64,000 nucleotides of DNA from Pedobacter cryoconitis (lineage in GTDB: Bacteria > Bacteroidota > Bacteroidia > Sphingobacteriales > Sphingobacteriaceae): positions 62,001-126,000 of the forward strand of contig JAAAFW010000008.1 in the NCBI GenBank assembly GCA_019352875.1, read 5' to 3'. The notes beneath the pieces are model-generated. The model was not told where the DNA came from. It saw only the letters and a list, made by a program, of their open reading frames with translations, and made no database searches. A program made the translations under genes and the position numbers. Positions 24,923 to 34,384 of this stretch are shown one piece after another; position 1 is the first letter of the stretch, and each line of letters opens with the position of its first letter.

Positions 24923-25418
24923 ACAATTGATACTTGTGCGTCACGGTAAATCGGACTGGGCAGTAAATGGTATGGCAGACTTCGATCGCCCATTAAATCA
25001 CAGAGGACATAAAAACGCCCCTGAAATGGCCGAAAGACTGCTTAAACGGAGACTATTACCGCAGCAGCTTATTAGCAGTCCTGCAAAAAGGGCAATAAGT
25101 ACAGCGCAGCATTTTGCAGAAAGCTGGGGTCAGAAGAAATCCGATATTCAAAAGCAGGAAAGTATTTATGAAGCCAACCCTGCTGCACTGCTCCGCGTAA
25201 TTAACCAAATGAGTAACGATTATCACCGGATTGCCCTGTTCGGGCACAATCCGGGATTAACAGATCTGGTTAATTATCTCTCAGATGCTCATATTTATAA
25301 CATCCCTACAGCAGGTGTCGTTGTCATTGACTTTCAACTGGATGACTGGGCGATGGTTAGCCAGCATACAGGAGATCTCTTCCTTTTTGATTTCCCCAAA
25401 AGCGGGGATAAGATCTAA
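24915..25418 (+). CDS. SixA-like histidine phosphatase
   Basis: This 167-residue branch-2 histidine phosphatase begins LILVRHGKSDW, with the phospho-accepting His10. It has ISSPAKRAISTA for the second Arg and FGHNPGLTDL for the second catalytic His. It has the short SixA length and lacks the lid of phosphoglycerate mutases. SixA removes phosphate from His residues of PTS or Hpt proteins in enterobacteria. The target here is unknown; the nearby Hpt protein (18118-18495) is only a speculation. It overlaps the glycosyltransferase start-wise and converges on AMP nucleosidase with a 4-base overlap. Confidence 0.85.
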   Translation: MSKQLILVRHGKSDWAVNGMADFDRPLNHRGHKNAPEMAERLLKRRLLPQQLISSPAKRAISTAQHFAESWGQKKSDIQKQESIYEANPAALLRVINQMSNDYHRIALFGHNPGLTDLVNYLSDAHIYNIPTAGVVVIDFQLDDWAMVSQHTGDLFLFDFPKSGDKI

Positions 25419-26275
25419 AAGTGGAGATGTTTCACAGTTAAACCATTATTGATCAACTGTTTCAGGGAGTCAATTCCAATACGCAAATGCGTTTCCACGT
25501 AATTATTGGTTACATTGCTATCGCTTTCCGCAGTTTTAACACCTTCAGGTATCATGGGCTGATCGGATACCAGCAACAAGGCGCCGGTTGGAATTTTATT
25601 TGCAAAACCGGTCGTGAAAATGGTTGCTGTTTCCATATCTACAGCCATCGCCCTTAACGTTTTCAGGTATTTCTTAAAATCTTTATCGTGTTCCCATACC
25701 CTTCTGTTGGTCGTATAACACGTACCTGTCCAATAGTCACGGGAATGATCACGAATTGTCGTAGAAATAGCTTTTTGCAAAGCGAAGGCAGGTAATGCCG
25801 GAACCTCCGCAGGCAGATAGTCATTTGAAGTCCCCTCTCCCCTTATTGCTGCAATAGGAAGGATAAGGTCACCCAATTGATTTTTCTTCTTTAAACCGCC
25901 GCATTTACCCAGAAACAATACAGCTTTAGGACTGATTGCTGTTAACAGATCCATCATCGTTGCTGCCAGCGGACTTCCCATACCAAAATTGATAATCGTA
26001 ATACCGTTAGCTGTTACACTTTGCATCGGTTTGTCAAGACCCATAATCGGCGCATTATCATTCCATTCCGAAAACATCTGTACATACCTGCTGAAATTGG
26101 TTAGCAGTATATATTGCCCGAATTCTTCCAGCGGTCTGCCGGTATATCTGGGTAACCAGTTTCTGACAATATCTTCTTTAGATTTCAAACCCGATTTAAC
26201 CGGGGTCTCTACCTCTTTTACTTTTTTTGCTTTTTTGATAGCATCTTCTTTTTTCACATCTTTCTCTTCGTTCAT
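25415..26275 (-). CDS. amn: AMP nucleosidase
   Basis: This is 286 residues from the ATG at 26273-26275. The longer frame begins with a non-conserved Phe/Tyr-rich leader, which would be read from an upstream region. After a charged Lys/Glu linker (about 1-30) comes a nucleoside-phosphorylase fold: GITIINFGMGSPLAATMMDLL, AVLFLGKCGGLKKKNQLGDL (residues 115-140), RAMAVDMETATIF with the catalytic Glu, and LLLVSDQPMIPEG with the Asp. It hydrolyses AMP to adenine and ribose-5-phosphate. This is the short type, without the N-terminal regulatory domain of the E. coli enzyme (484 residues). Confidence 0.88.
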   Translation of the reverse strand: MNEEKDVKKEDAIKKAKKVKEVETPVKSGLKSKEDIVRNWLPRYTGRPLEEFGQYILLTNFSRYVQMFSEWNDNAPIMGLDKPMQSVTANGITIINFGMGSPLAATMMDLLTAISPKAVLFLGKCGGLKKKNQLGDLILPIAAIRGEGTSNDYLPAEVPALPAFALQKAISTTIRDHSRDYWTGTCYTTNRRVWEHDKDFKKYLKTLRAMAVDMETATIFTTGFANKIPTGALLLVSDQPMIPEGVKTAESDSNVTNNYVETHLRIGIDSLKQLINNGLTVKHLHF

Positions 26276-26341
26276 AACGCTTCTGATTATATATAAATAT
26301 TCTATTTCACAACTAGTAAATACATACCGGAAAAACAAGAT

Positions 26342-26372
26342 AAAAAAAAATCCCCGTTAAAAAACGGGGATT
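26342..26372 (-). terminator. Terminator of clpX
   Basis: ATCCCCGTT (26350-26358) pairs with AACGGGGAT (26363-26371). On the minus strand it is followed by a long T-run (26342-26350), directly after the clpX stop. Confidence 0.9.
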
Positions 26373-26377
26373 TCTGA

Positions 26378-27619
26378 TTAGGCAGCTTTCAATTTCTTGA
26401 AGTCTGCTTTTTCGAATTTCTCTTTCGCATATTCCAGCGAAATTACCAGTTTTTTAATGCTTGGGTCAGATGGAATGTCATACATGGCATCCAGCATGAT
26501 CGCCTCACAAATGGACCTCAGTCCCCTTGCACCCAGCTTATATTCCATGGCCTTATCTACGATAAAGTCAAGCACCTCATCTTCAAACACCAGTTCCACT
26601 CCTTCAAAGTCAAATAGTTTGACATACTGACGGAACAGCGAGTTCTTAGGTTCAGTTAATATATTTCTAAGTGCAGCTTTATCCAGTGGATTCAGGTGCG
26701 TCAGAACAGGCACACGTCCAATCAGCTCAGGAATCAGACCGAAAGATTTTAAATCCTGCGGCGTGATATACTTGTACAGATTATCCAGGTCAAGTTCTTC
26801 ATCATCCTTCTTCACTTTATAACCAACAGCCTGTGTACGCAGTCTGTTCGCAATTTTACGCTCAATTCCATCAAAAGCGCCACCGCAGATGAACAGGATA
26901 TTGTTCGTGTTTACCGGGATCATTTTCTGATCGGGGTGTTTACGTCCACCCTGAGGCGGAACGTTTACAACTGTACCTTCCAGAATTTTAAGCAAAGCCT
27001 GCTGAACACCTTCACCAGAAACATCCCGGGTAATAGAAGGGTTATCACTTTTGCGGGCTACCTTATCTACCTCGTCAATATAGACGATACCTCTTTCAGC
27101 AGAAGCTACGTCATAGTCAGCAGCCTGCAGCAGACGTGTAAGAATACTCTCCACATCTTCACCTACATAACCTGCTTCTGTCAGCACAGTAGCATCACAG
27201 ATACAAAAAGGCACATGCAATATCTTGGCAATAGTTTTTGCCAGTAAGGTTTTTCCGGTACCTGTTTCGCCAACCAGCATGATGTTGGATTTTTCAATCT
27301 CTACTTCATCTTCCTGATTAATTTTCTGGCCCAATCGTTTATAGTGGTTATACACCGCAACCGAAAGAACTTTCTTGGCGTCATCCTGACCGATTACATA
27401 CTGGTCAATATGGGCTTTAATTTCTGCGGGTTTAAGCAGGGTTGCAGATGCATCCAGTGATTTAGCTTGCTTGTTACCCAATTCCTGTTGAACCAGCAGC
27501 TGTGCCTGACCGACGCATTTATCACAGATATAAGCGTCCAGACCCTCGATAAGCATTAATGTATCCTGCTTACCGGAACCGCAAAATGAGCAACGGGAAT
27601 CTTTATTTTGTTTAGCCAT
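26378..27619 (-). CDS. clpX: ClpX, ATPase and unfoldase of the ClpXP protease
   Basis: This is a 413-residue AAA+ protein. The N-terminal zinc-binding domain has Cys10, Cys13, Cys32 and Cys35. The ATPase has Walker A VGETGTGKTLLAK near residue 117, the pore loop in EAGYVGEDVE (GYVG), Walker B IVYIDEVDKVARK and sensor 2 near GARGLRSI. The ClpP-docking loop region is expected near residues 260-275. It delivers tagged proteins to ClpP. It lies 3 bases after clpP, the usual arrangement. Confidence 0.98.
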   Translation of the reverse strand: MAKQNKDSRCSFCGSGKQDTLMLIEGLDAYICDKCVGQAQLLVQQELGNKQAKSLDASATLLKPAEIKAHIDQYVIGQDDAKKVLSVAVYNHYKRLGQKINQEDEVEIEKSNIMLVGETGTGKTLLAKTIAKILHVPFCICDATVLTEAGYVGEDVESILTRLLQAADYDVASAERGIVYIDEVDKVARKSDNPSITRDVSGEGVQQALLKILEGTVVNVPPQGGRKHPDQKMIPVNTNNILFICGGAFDGIERKIANRLRTQAVGYKVKKDDEELDLDNLYKYITPQDLKSFGLIPELIGRVPVLTHLNPLDKAALRNILTEPKNSLFRQYVKLFDFEGVELVFEDEVLDFIVDKAMEYKLGARGLRSICEAIMLDAMYDIPSDPSIKKLVISLEYAKEKFEKADFKKLKAA

Positions 27620-27622
27620 TAT

Positions 27623-28312
27623 TTATTTTTTATTCGCACCTAATACCTCATCTATCATTCCGAAACTCTTAGCCTCATCAGCTTTCATCCAGTAGTCACG
27701 GTCAGATGCTTTCTCTACCCATTCGTAACTCTGGCCTGAATGTTCGGAGATGATATCATACAATTCTTTCTTCAATTTCAGCATTTCTCTCAGATTGATC
27801 TCCATATCTGAAGCAACACCCTGAGCACCGCCTGAAGGCTGATGAATCATCACCCTGCTGTGTGTCAGCGCCGCACGTTTACCTTTTGCACCCGCAACCA
27901 GTAAAACAGCACCCATAGATGCAGCCATACCTGTACAGATTGTAGCTACGTCAGGTGTGATATACTGCATCGTATCATAAATACCCAGACCTGCATAAAC
28001 AGAACCACCTGGTGAGTTGATATAAATCTGAATATCCCTGTTATTATCTGTAGACTGCAGGAAAAGCAACTGAGCCTGGATGATATTGGCATTTCCATCA
28101 TGGATGGCATCTCCCAGGAAAATAATCCTGTCCATCATCAGTCTGGAAAAAACATCCATTTGTGCTACATTCAGTTGACGCTCCTCAATAATATAAGGTG
28201 TCATATTCTCTACTGTTGCACTCGTACGGCCGATATAGCGGTCAACGTTTAATCCGTTAATACGGTGATGCTTAACTGCGTATTTTCTAAATTCGTCTTT
28301 ATCTATATTCAT
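27623..28312 (-). CDS. clpP: ClpP, proteolytic subunit
   Basis: This is a 229-residue self-compartmentalised serine protease. The catalytic triad is present: Ser132 in CTGMAASMGA, His157 in SRVMIHQP and Asp206 in SDRDYWM. QIYINSPGGSVYAGL is the oxyanion region. The N-terminus is about 30 residues longer than E. coli ClpP before the conserved processing region. It forms one unit with clpX; tig precedes it on the same strand, as in many bacteria. Confidence 0.97.
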   Translation of the reverse strand: MNIDKDEFRKYAVKHHRINGLNVDRYIGRTSATVENMTPYIIEERQLNVAQMDVFSRLMMDRIIFLGDAIHDGNANIIQAQLLFLQSTDNNRDIQIYINSPGGSVYAGLGIYDTMQYITPDVATICTGMAASMGAVLLVAGAKGKRAALTHSRVMIHQPSGGAQGVASDMEINLREMLKLKKELYDIISEHSGQSYEWVEKASDRDYWMKADEAKSFGMIDEVLGANKK

Positions 28313-28440
28313 GAGTATATGTATATTAAATTTTAAATCTCTTGTTTATGTTGCTTAATGTAAGCAAACTAATTTGACAAATTATTTGGTAATTGTAAAA
28401 TTAAGACCAGCCCGCACGGACAAAAACAACGCCGGATACA

Positions 28441-28466
28441 AATAAAGCGGCCTTAAACAAGCCGCC
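28441..28466 (-). terminator. Probable terminator between tig and clpP
   Basis: On the minus strand GCGGC (28461-28465) and GCCGC (28447-28451) pair across 9 bases, followed by TTTATTT. The short stem suggests partial read-through into clpP. Confidence 0.5.
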
Positions 28467-28504
28467 TTATAATCGATTAAAGAAATCTCTGTCTGCAGAA
28501 CAGA

Positions 28505-29851
28505 TTAGTTCATTTCTGCAAATTTTGTATAAGCTATTTCTTCCGGTTTTAAAGTAGCTACCGATTGAATGTAGTCAAAAACCTTTAAAGCTTTGACTTC
28601 TTCAAAAATACGGTTACCATTGTCTTTTTCCTGCAGGAAGGTAGTTGTATATTGTGCTAACTGATCTTCTGGCATCGGAGCCGGACTATACATTCTGAAC
28701 TGTGCTTCCAAACGTTGTTTTGCAGTCTGGAACACATCTTCATATTTAATCTCAATGCTGTTGTCTTTAATGATTTTGTTTTCGATTAAAGTCCATTTCA
28801 GGTTTTTTGCAAAATCTGCATAACCTTCTTCCAGTTCCGCATCAGATAATTTTTCATTTGTTGCTTTTAACCATTTACGTAAGAATGTATCTGGAAGATC
28901 CATAGTTACTTTTTCGGTTAACTGAGTGTACATATCATTCTGAAGTTTACGGTCAGCATCTTGTTTAAACATGCTTTCAATTTCTTCAGTGATTTTAGCT
29001 GTAAAACCAGCTTCGTCAGTTACAACGCCTTCACCAAATATTTTGTCAAAGAACTCCTGGTTCAAATCTGCTTCTTCCAGTCTGTTTACATTCTTAACAG
29101 TTACCTGGAATTTGCCTGTTAAAGCAGTTGCCTGCTCTTCTTCGATACCTAACAATTTCGCGATTACAGCAGCATCTGAACCAAATGCTTTTTGAATATC
29201 AATTGTTAATACGTCATCTTTCTTTACACCTGTTAAAGATTTAAGCGTTGCTTTATCTTTAACTGAATCTAAACGGATCGAACCAGTATGCTTTACACCT
29301 TCTTCAAAAACTGAACCATCAGCATTTAATTGTGCTAATTCGGCATAAAGTACGTCATCACCTGCCGAAACTTCAGGATTTGTCATTTTGCCATAGCTGC
29401 GACGGATATTTTTGATACGTGATGCCAGTGTTTCTTCATCAGCTTTAACAACATACTGAGTGAATTTATCTTTAGCTGAAATCTCAAATTTAACCTCAGG
29501 AGCAAGTCCTAATTCATAATCAAATTCAAATTCATCTGTTCCGTCCCATTTGAAATCTTTAGTATCATCCATTACTGGTAACGGCTGACCCAGAACTTCA
29601 ACTTTATTGTCGGTCAGGTATTTATTCAGGTTTTCGCTAAGCAGACCATTGATTGTTTCAATCAGAATGCTTTTACCATACATTTTCTTGATATGCGCTG
29701 GTGGCACCATTCCTTTACGGAAACCAGGAAGATTAGATTTTTTAGCTTGTTCTTTTATAGTTTTGTCGACCTTTTCAGTGTAATCTTCAGGCGAAATTTT
29801 AATTTTTACAACTGCGTTTAAGTCGTCAATTTTTTCCTGTGTAATATTCAT
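28505..29851 (-). CDS. tig: Trigger factor (ribosome-associated chaperone)
   Basis: This 448-residue protein has the N-terminal ribosome-docking domain with the signature LPGFRKGMVPPAHIKKMYG (residues 40-58; G-F-R-K-G is the L23-binding loop), a central PPIase-like region (about 150-250) that is diverged from the canonical FKBP type, and a long helical C-terminal chaperone domain. It binds nascent chains at the ribosome exit. It is upstream of clpP-clpX in the conserved order tig-clpP-clpX. The leader holds a strong intrinsic terminator between promoter and start codon, so its expression may be attenuated. Confidence 0.95.
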   Translation of the reverse strand: MNITQEKIDDLNAVVKIKISPEDYTEKVDKTIKEQAKKSNLPGFRKGMVPPAHIKKMYGKSILIETINGLLSENLNKYLTDNKVEVLGQPLPVMDDTKDFKWDGTDEFEFDYELGLAPEVKFEISAKDKFTQYVVKADEETLASRIKNIRRSYGKMTNPEVSAGDDVLYAELAQLNADGSVFEEGVKHTGSIRLDSVKDKATLKSLTGVKKDDVLTIDIQKAFGSDAAVIAKLLGIEEEQATALTGKFQVTVKNVNRLEEADLNQEFFDKIFGEGVVTDEAGFTAKITEEIESMFKQDADRKLQNDMYTQLTEKVTMDLPDTFLRKWLKATNEKLSDAELEEGYADFAKNLKWTLIENKIIKDNSIEIKYEDVFQTAKQRLEAQFRMYSPAPMPEDQLAQYTTTFLQEKDNGNRIFEEVKALKVFDYIQSVATLKPEEIAYTKFAEMN

Positions 29852-29883
29852 CTTTCTGAATCAATGTTTTAAAATGTCTTTAT

Positions 29884-29931
29884 AAAAAAACCCCTCCATA
29901 TTCCGGAAGATCTTTTTATCCGGTGGAAAGG
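29884..29931 (-). terminator. Intrinsic terminator inside the tig leader (attenuator or end of a small RNA)
   Basis: On the minus strand CCTTTCCA (29931-29924) pairs with TGGAGGGG (29898-29891) in 8 pairs, two of them G-U. An inner helix CCGGA/TCCGG (29923-29919 with 29907-29903) extends it, and seven T follow (29890-29884). It lies 36 bases downstream of the promoter element and 33 bases before the tig ATG. Confidence 0.7.
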
Positions 29932-29966
29932 TTCATCCTTTGCCTCCCGTTCCTCAATAGAGGTGC

Positions 29967-29974
29967 CAAAAGTA
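29967..29974 (-). promoter_or_regulatory. -7 element of the tig leader transcript
   Basis: TACTTTTG on the minus strand matches TAnnTTTG exactly. The start point would be near 29960, giving a 110-base leader before tig. Confidence 0.55.
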
Positions 29975-30108
29975 TTAATTTTCTTGAAATAGACCTAGTT
30001 AAATATCAAATTAGGGCTCATCAGGCGGCCAGACTGACAATATTTCAGCCTGCCGCCTTTTTACAGCCATTTCAAGCCTTTTAACCGGGCAAAATTTCAG
30101 TCTCAAAC

Positions 30109-33100
30109 TCAGGCACCTGACGCAGCAATTTTAGCTACCTTTTTACGGTATACCCAATAGAACACGATAGGAAATATAAACAGGTTAAATACAGTATCAG
30201 TGATTAATCCGCCAATGACCACTGTCGCTAAAGGTTTCGACGTTTCGGAGCCAATTCCCGTAGACATCGCCGCAGGTAATAAACCTATGGCGGCCATCAT
30301 AGCCGTCATGATAACCGGCCGTACGCGGCTTTCTACGCCAATCCTCAGGGCATCAACGAGTGTCCATTCCGGATGCGTCGTTCGCATCTCGCTGATGTTG
30401 GATTTGAATTTGGTAATCAATATCACGCCGTTCTGCACACAGATACCGAACAGCGCAATAAAGCCAATACCCGAAGAGATACTGAAATTAATTCCGGTAA
30501 GCAGCAGGGCAAAAATACCACCTATAATAGCAAATGGCACGTTATTCAAGACTAACAAAGAGTCTTTAAGCGTTCCGAACAGCACAAAGAGAATAAAAAA
30601 GATAATCAGAATACTAACCGGCACGACTTCCGTCAACCGCTTAATTGCCCTTTCCTGATTTTCGAAATCTCCTGCCCATTGGATAGAATAGCCTTTGGGT
30701 AATTTCAATGCCGCATTTACTTTTTGCTGCGCCTCCTTAATCGTACTGCCCATATCCCGTCCCCGGACAGAGAATTTAATCGCACCGTATCTTTTATGCT
30801 GGTCACGGTAGATCATACTTGGACCGATAATTTTACGGATACTGGCAATCTCCCTGATCGGAACTTTATTTCCCGAAAGAGTTGGTACGCGCAGATCACC
30901 GATGGCATCGGCATTATTCCTGAAATTTTCAGGATATCTGATTCTCAGTTCAAATTTCCGTTCACCTTCATAAATTTCTGTAGCGGCCTTACCACCAATA
31001 GCCGTTTCAATAATTGCATTGGCATCTGCGGCAGTTACACCATAAAAAGCCATTTTTTCCTGATCCAGGTTAATCTGTAGTTCAGGTTGTCCAAGGTTCC
31101 GTAAAATCCCCAGGTCTTCAATTCCTTCTATGTCTTTCATCACACTGAAAATTTTCTCTTCCTGCTGCTCGATAAATTTAAAGTCATCTCCGAAAAGTTT
31201 AAGCACGATTGATCCTTTGACACCGGATACCGCTTCTTCGACATTGTCCGAAATAGGCTGTGAAAAATTCAGGTCTATACCCGGAAAATAACTCAGCTTT
31301 TCCTGCATTCTGCTAATCAGTTCTGCTTTACTTTGCTTACGCTTCCATTCTTTCTGAGGCAGCAAGTCTACATGAAATTCAATATTATAAAAACCTGTTG
31401 CATCAGTACCATCATCCGGCCGGCCTGTCTGGGAAATTACCTGTTTCACTTCTTCGAAATTCAAAAAGACCTTACGCATGTCATTGGCCAGTTTGACTGA
31501 TCCTTCTAATGACGTACTCAATGGCCCGGTAGCCCGTACATAAATAGACCCCTCATTCAGTTGCGGAAGAAATTCGGTCCCCAGAAACTTAAAGCTAAAC
31601 AGACCGGCGATTAAAATAACAATAGTGATCGGAAAAGCAATTTTCCGCTGTTTAAAGCAGATACTAAAGATTCTTACACAGTTTCTGGTTAACCAGATAA
31701 CAAAGAAATTATGTTTCTCCCGGACATTCTTTTTCAATAAAACGCTGGCCAGAACAGGCACCAGGGTGAAAGTCAGAATCAATGCACCCAACAAAGCAAA
31801 ACCTAAAGTCCAGGCTAAAGGAGAGAACATTTTCCCTTCTACCTTTTCGAAGCTGAAGATCGGAAGTAAACCCGCGATAATAATCAGTTTGGCGAAAAAG
31901 ATTCCCTTTCCATTTACCAGACAAGCCTGCTTAATCATACCTAGCTTGCTCATCTTGTTAAAGCGGTCCATTCCTACCTTTTTGGCCTTCTGATCAAGCA
32001 CGACAAAAATCCCTTCCATCATGACCACCGCCCCGTCGATGATTATACCGAAGTCAATCGCCCCCATCGAAAGCAGGTTAGCAGACATTCCTTTCATCTT
32101 CAGACAAATAAAAGCAAATAGCAGAGCCAGCGGAATAACCACAGCAACAATAACTGTTGTACGCCAGTCTGCCATGAACAGGAAAACTATCACCGTTACA
32201 AAGACGATTCCTTCCGCCATATTGTTCATGACCGTATGGGTTGCGAAATCTATGAGTGTTTCCCGGTCGTAGAACGCATCTATTTTAACATCGTCAGGCA
32301 GTATCGTACTATTCAGTTCGTGAATCTTTAATTTAAGATTTTCTATGACCTCACTGGTGTTCTCTCCTTTACGCATGACAACAATACCTTCCACAACATC
32401 AGGATCCAGATCACGGCCCACCTGACCCAGGGCAGGTAAATGTGATTCGGTAACTTCTGCGATATCTTTAACAAAAATGGGTGTTCCTTTAATGTTATCT
32501 ACGATAATATTTTTGATCTCGGGAATATCATTCAGCAAACCAATTCCACGCACAACGTATGCCTGACCACCCTGTTCGATAACATCGCCGCCAACATTGA
32601 TATTACTTTTAGAAACCGCCTCATAAACCTCCAGCGGTGTGACACCATACTGAACGGCCTTTTGCGGATCTATGGTAATCTGGTAAGCCTTAGTCTGGCC
32701 ACCGAAACTATTGACATCTGCCACACCAGGCACGGATCTGATCTCCCTTTCCACTACCCACTCTTCCAGGGTTTTTAATTCCCTCACAGATTTGGTATTA
32801 CTGGTAAGCGTATACCGGAATATTTCTCCTGTGGGTCCGTAAGGCGGCTGAATTTCCGGCTTCACACCATCAGGAAGCTCGGCATCCCCGACGTGATTAT
32901 TAATCTGCATTCTTGCGAAGGCATTATCGACCTCGTCATCAAAGGAAACTTTAACAACAGACAGTCCGAATAAGGAAGAAGAACGGATAGAGGTTTTCTT
33001 TTCCGTAGGATTCATCGCGATTTCCAGAGGACGGGTAACAAACTTCTCTACTTCTTCTGCACTTCTGCCCGGCCATTGCGTAATCATGGTTACCGAAGTA

Positions 33101-33240
33101 TTCGTCACATCGGGGAAAGCATCTATACTTATTTTTCTGAAACTGATATACCCGGCCAGCAACAGTAAGAACGTCATGAAGAATATAAAAAACTTGTTCC
33201 TCAATGAAAAATCAAGGACATTTTTAATGACTTTATTCAT
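30109..33240 (-). CDS. czcA: CzcA-type RND heavy-metal efflux pump
   Basis: This is a 1043-residue inner-membrane proton antiporter. It has the RND layout: TM1 (about 15-35), a periplasmic domain, TM2-6 (about 340-490), a second periplasmic domain, and TM7-12 to the end. The proton-path motif in TM4, SMGAIDFGIIIDGAVVMMEG, has the D-F-G-x3-D-G form of the CzcA (Co/Zn/Cd) subgroup rather than the form of CusA (Cu/Ag). It is the last gene of a three-gene tolC-adaptor-pump run and lies 32 bases after the adaptor. Metal specificity is inferred from the motif only. Confidence 0.92.
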   Translation of the reverse strand: MNKVIKNVLDFSLRNKFFIFFMTFLLLLAGYISFRKISIDAFPDVTNTSVTMITQWPGRSAEEVEKFVTRPLEIAMNPTEKKTSIRSSSLFGLSVVKVSFDDEVDNAFARMQINNHVGDAELPDGVKPEIQPPYGPTGEIFRYTLTSNTKSVRELKTLEEWVVEREIRSVPGVADVNSFGGQTKAYQITIDPQKAVQYGVTPLEVYEAVSKSNINVGGDVIEQGGQAYVVRGIGLLNDIPEIKNIIVDNIKGTPIFVKDIAEVTESHLPALGQVGRDLDPDVVEGIVVMRKGENTSEVIENLKLKIHELNSTILPDDVKIDAFYDRETLIDFATHTVMNNMAEGIVFVTVIVFLFMADWRTTVIVAVVIPLALLFAFICLKMKGMSANLLSMGAIDFGIIIDGAVVMMEGIFVVLDQKAKKVGMDRFNKMSKLGMIKQACLVNGKGIFFAKLIIIAGLLPIFSFEKVEGKMFSPLAWTLGFALLGALILTFTLVPVLASVLLKKNVREKHNFFVIWLTRNCVRIFSICFKQRKIAFPITIVILIAGLFSFKFLGTEFLPQLNEGSIYVRATGPLSTSLEGSVKLANDMRKVFLNFEEVKQVISQTGRPDDGTDATGFYNIEFHVDLLPQKEWKRKQSKAELISRMQEKLSYFPGIDLNFSQPISDNVEEAVSGVKGSIVLKLFGDDFKFIEQQEEKIFSVMKDIEGIEDLGILRNLGQPELQINLDQEKMAFYGVTAADANAIIETAIGGKAATEIYEGERKFELRIRYPENFRNNADAIGDLRVPTLSGNKVPIREIASIRKIIGPSMIYRDQHKRYGAIKFSVRGRDMGSTIKEAQQKVNAALKLPKGYSIQWAGDFENQERAIKRLTEVVPVSILIIFFILFVLFGTLKDSLLVLNNVPFAIIGGIFALLLTGINFSISSGIGFIALFGICVQNGVILITKFKSNISEMRTTHPEWTLVDALRIGVESRVRPVIMTAMMAAIGLLPAAMSTGIGSETSKPLATVVIGGLITDTVFNLFIFPIVFYWVYRKKVAKIAASGA

Positions 33241-33272
33241 TTGAATAAATTAATGGGGTAAATACGATTGAA

Positions 33273-34373
33273 TTATTTTTTCAGGGATTCATACAGAAAT
33301 AGCTGACGGGAACTGATCACAACATCTCCGGCTTTCAGACCCTCACTGACGTAGGCAGTATCCTCTACCGTTTTTGCAACCTTAACCGGCTGAATATGAA
33401 CTTTAGACGACCCGTCTTTGATCAGAACAAATGAACCATCATGATCAAAAATAATAGAGGCAGCCGGTACCGAAGGCATAGTATCCCCGGACAGATCTGC
33501 CACCGAAACTTTGGCAAACATCTGCGGTTTGAGCAGATCTCCCGGGTTGTCAATTTTAACCCTGGCGCGCATTACCTTATTTTCCGGATCTATCATGCTA
33601 TAGACTTTATCGATCTTCCCTTTAAAGACCTTATCCGGATAAGACAAAGTTGTAATTTTAACCTCACTCCCATTTTTAACCTTCGAAATATCGGATTCAT
33701 AAATATTAATGAGGATATAAACCGTTGAGAGATCTGCCACCGTAAAGAGATGCTCTGCATTATCCTCTCTGATCTGCATATGATCGGTCAGATTTTTTTC
33801 GATAATGTACCCGTTGATCGGTGAAGTAATCTCATAACCCCGGCTGCCGGTTCTGTTAATTGCCATTACAGCACCGGCACGTTTGTACTCAGCTGATGCT
33901 TTATCCTGGTCGGACTGTGCCTGTTCCAGATCTTTCTCAGAGGATAAACCACTTTGATACAAATCTTTCGCAGACTGTAAAGCTCGTTTAGCACTTCTCA
34001 GATCTGCCTCTGCTGAGACCATATCTTTGGTGTAACCCGCAACCTCGGTACTCCGGATCACCGCAAGAGTCTGTCCCTTTTTAACCTGATCTCCAAGCTG
34101 AACATGCACATCCTGAGAAACACCACTAACCAGGGGAAATATCCTGGCCATTTTGTTTTCGTCTGGTGCCACCATACCGGTAAGCGATAATCTTGATACT
34201 GCATTACCTGCCAATACCGTATCTACCTTGAGTTCCTGCAATAATTTTTCACTGACCTGAAACTGCGGATCTTTTACAGCTTCGGTCTTTTCTTTTTGGG
34301 TACAGGCCTGCAGACAAAATACAGCAACAGCTAAAGTAACCCCTGCAACCGGGAGTTTTAATTTATGATACAT
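33273..34373 (-). CDS. czcB: RND efflux periplasmic adaptor (CzcB/CusB-like lipoprotein)
   Basis: This is a 366-residue membrane fusion protein. An N-terminal lipoprotein signal with lipobox-like LQAC (MYHKLKLPVAGVTLAVAVFCLQAC) anchors it in the periplasm. A barrel-sandwich hybrid (VSGVSQDVHVQLGDQVKKGQ, residues 84-103) and a helical hairpin with coiled coil (SAEADLRSAKRALQSAKDL) follow. A beta-barrel (YPDKVFKGKIDKVYSMID) and a membrane-proximal domain complete it. It bridges the CzcA pump and the TolC-like channel. The gene lies 11 bases after the channel gene. Confidence 0.9.
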   Translation of the reverse strand: MYHKLKLPVAGVTLAVAVFCLQACTQKEKTEAVKDPQFQVSEKLLQELKVDTVLAGNAVSRLSLTGMVAPDENKMARIFPLVSGVSQDVHVQLGDQVKKGQTLAVIRSTEVAGYTKDMVSAEADLRSAKRALQSAKDLYQSGLSSEKDLEQAQSDQDKASAEYKRAGAVMAINRTGSRGYEITSPINGYIIEKNLTDHMQIREDNAEHLFTVADLSTVYILINIYESDISKVKNGSEVKITTLSYPDKVFKGKIDKVYSMIDPENKVMRARVKIDNPGDLLKPQMFAKVSVADLSGDTMPSVPAASIIFDHDGSFVLIKDGSSKVHIQPVKVAKTVEDTAYVSEGLKAGDVVISSRQLFLYESLKK

Positions 34374-34384
34374 ATCAGGGAATA

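Noticed and set aside
30023..30062. Hairpin with T-run on the plus strand (GGCGGC/GCCGCC) between tig and czcA
   Set aside because: No plus-strand gene is upstream and no T-run follows on the minus strand, so I could not assign it as a terminator; it may be only a read-through hairpin after czcA.
30109..33240. CusA (copper/silver) assignment of the RND pump
   Set aside because: The TM4 motif has the D-F-G-x3-D-G form of the CzcA subgroup and the Met-rich copper path is not evident.
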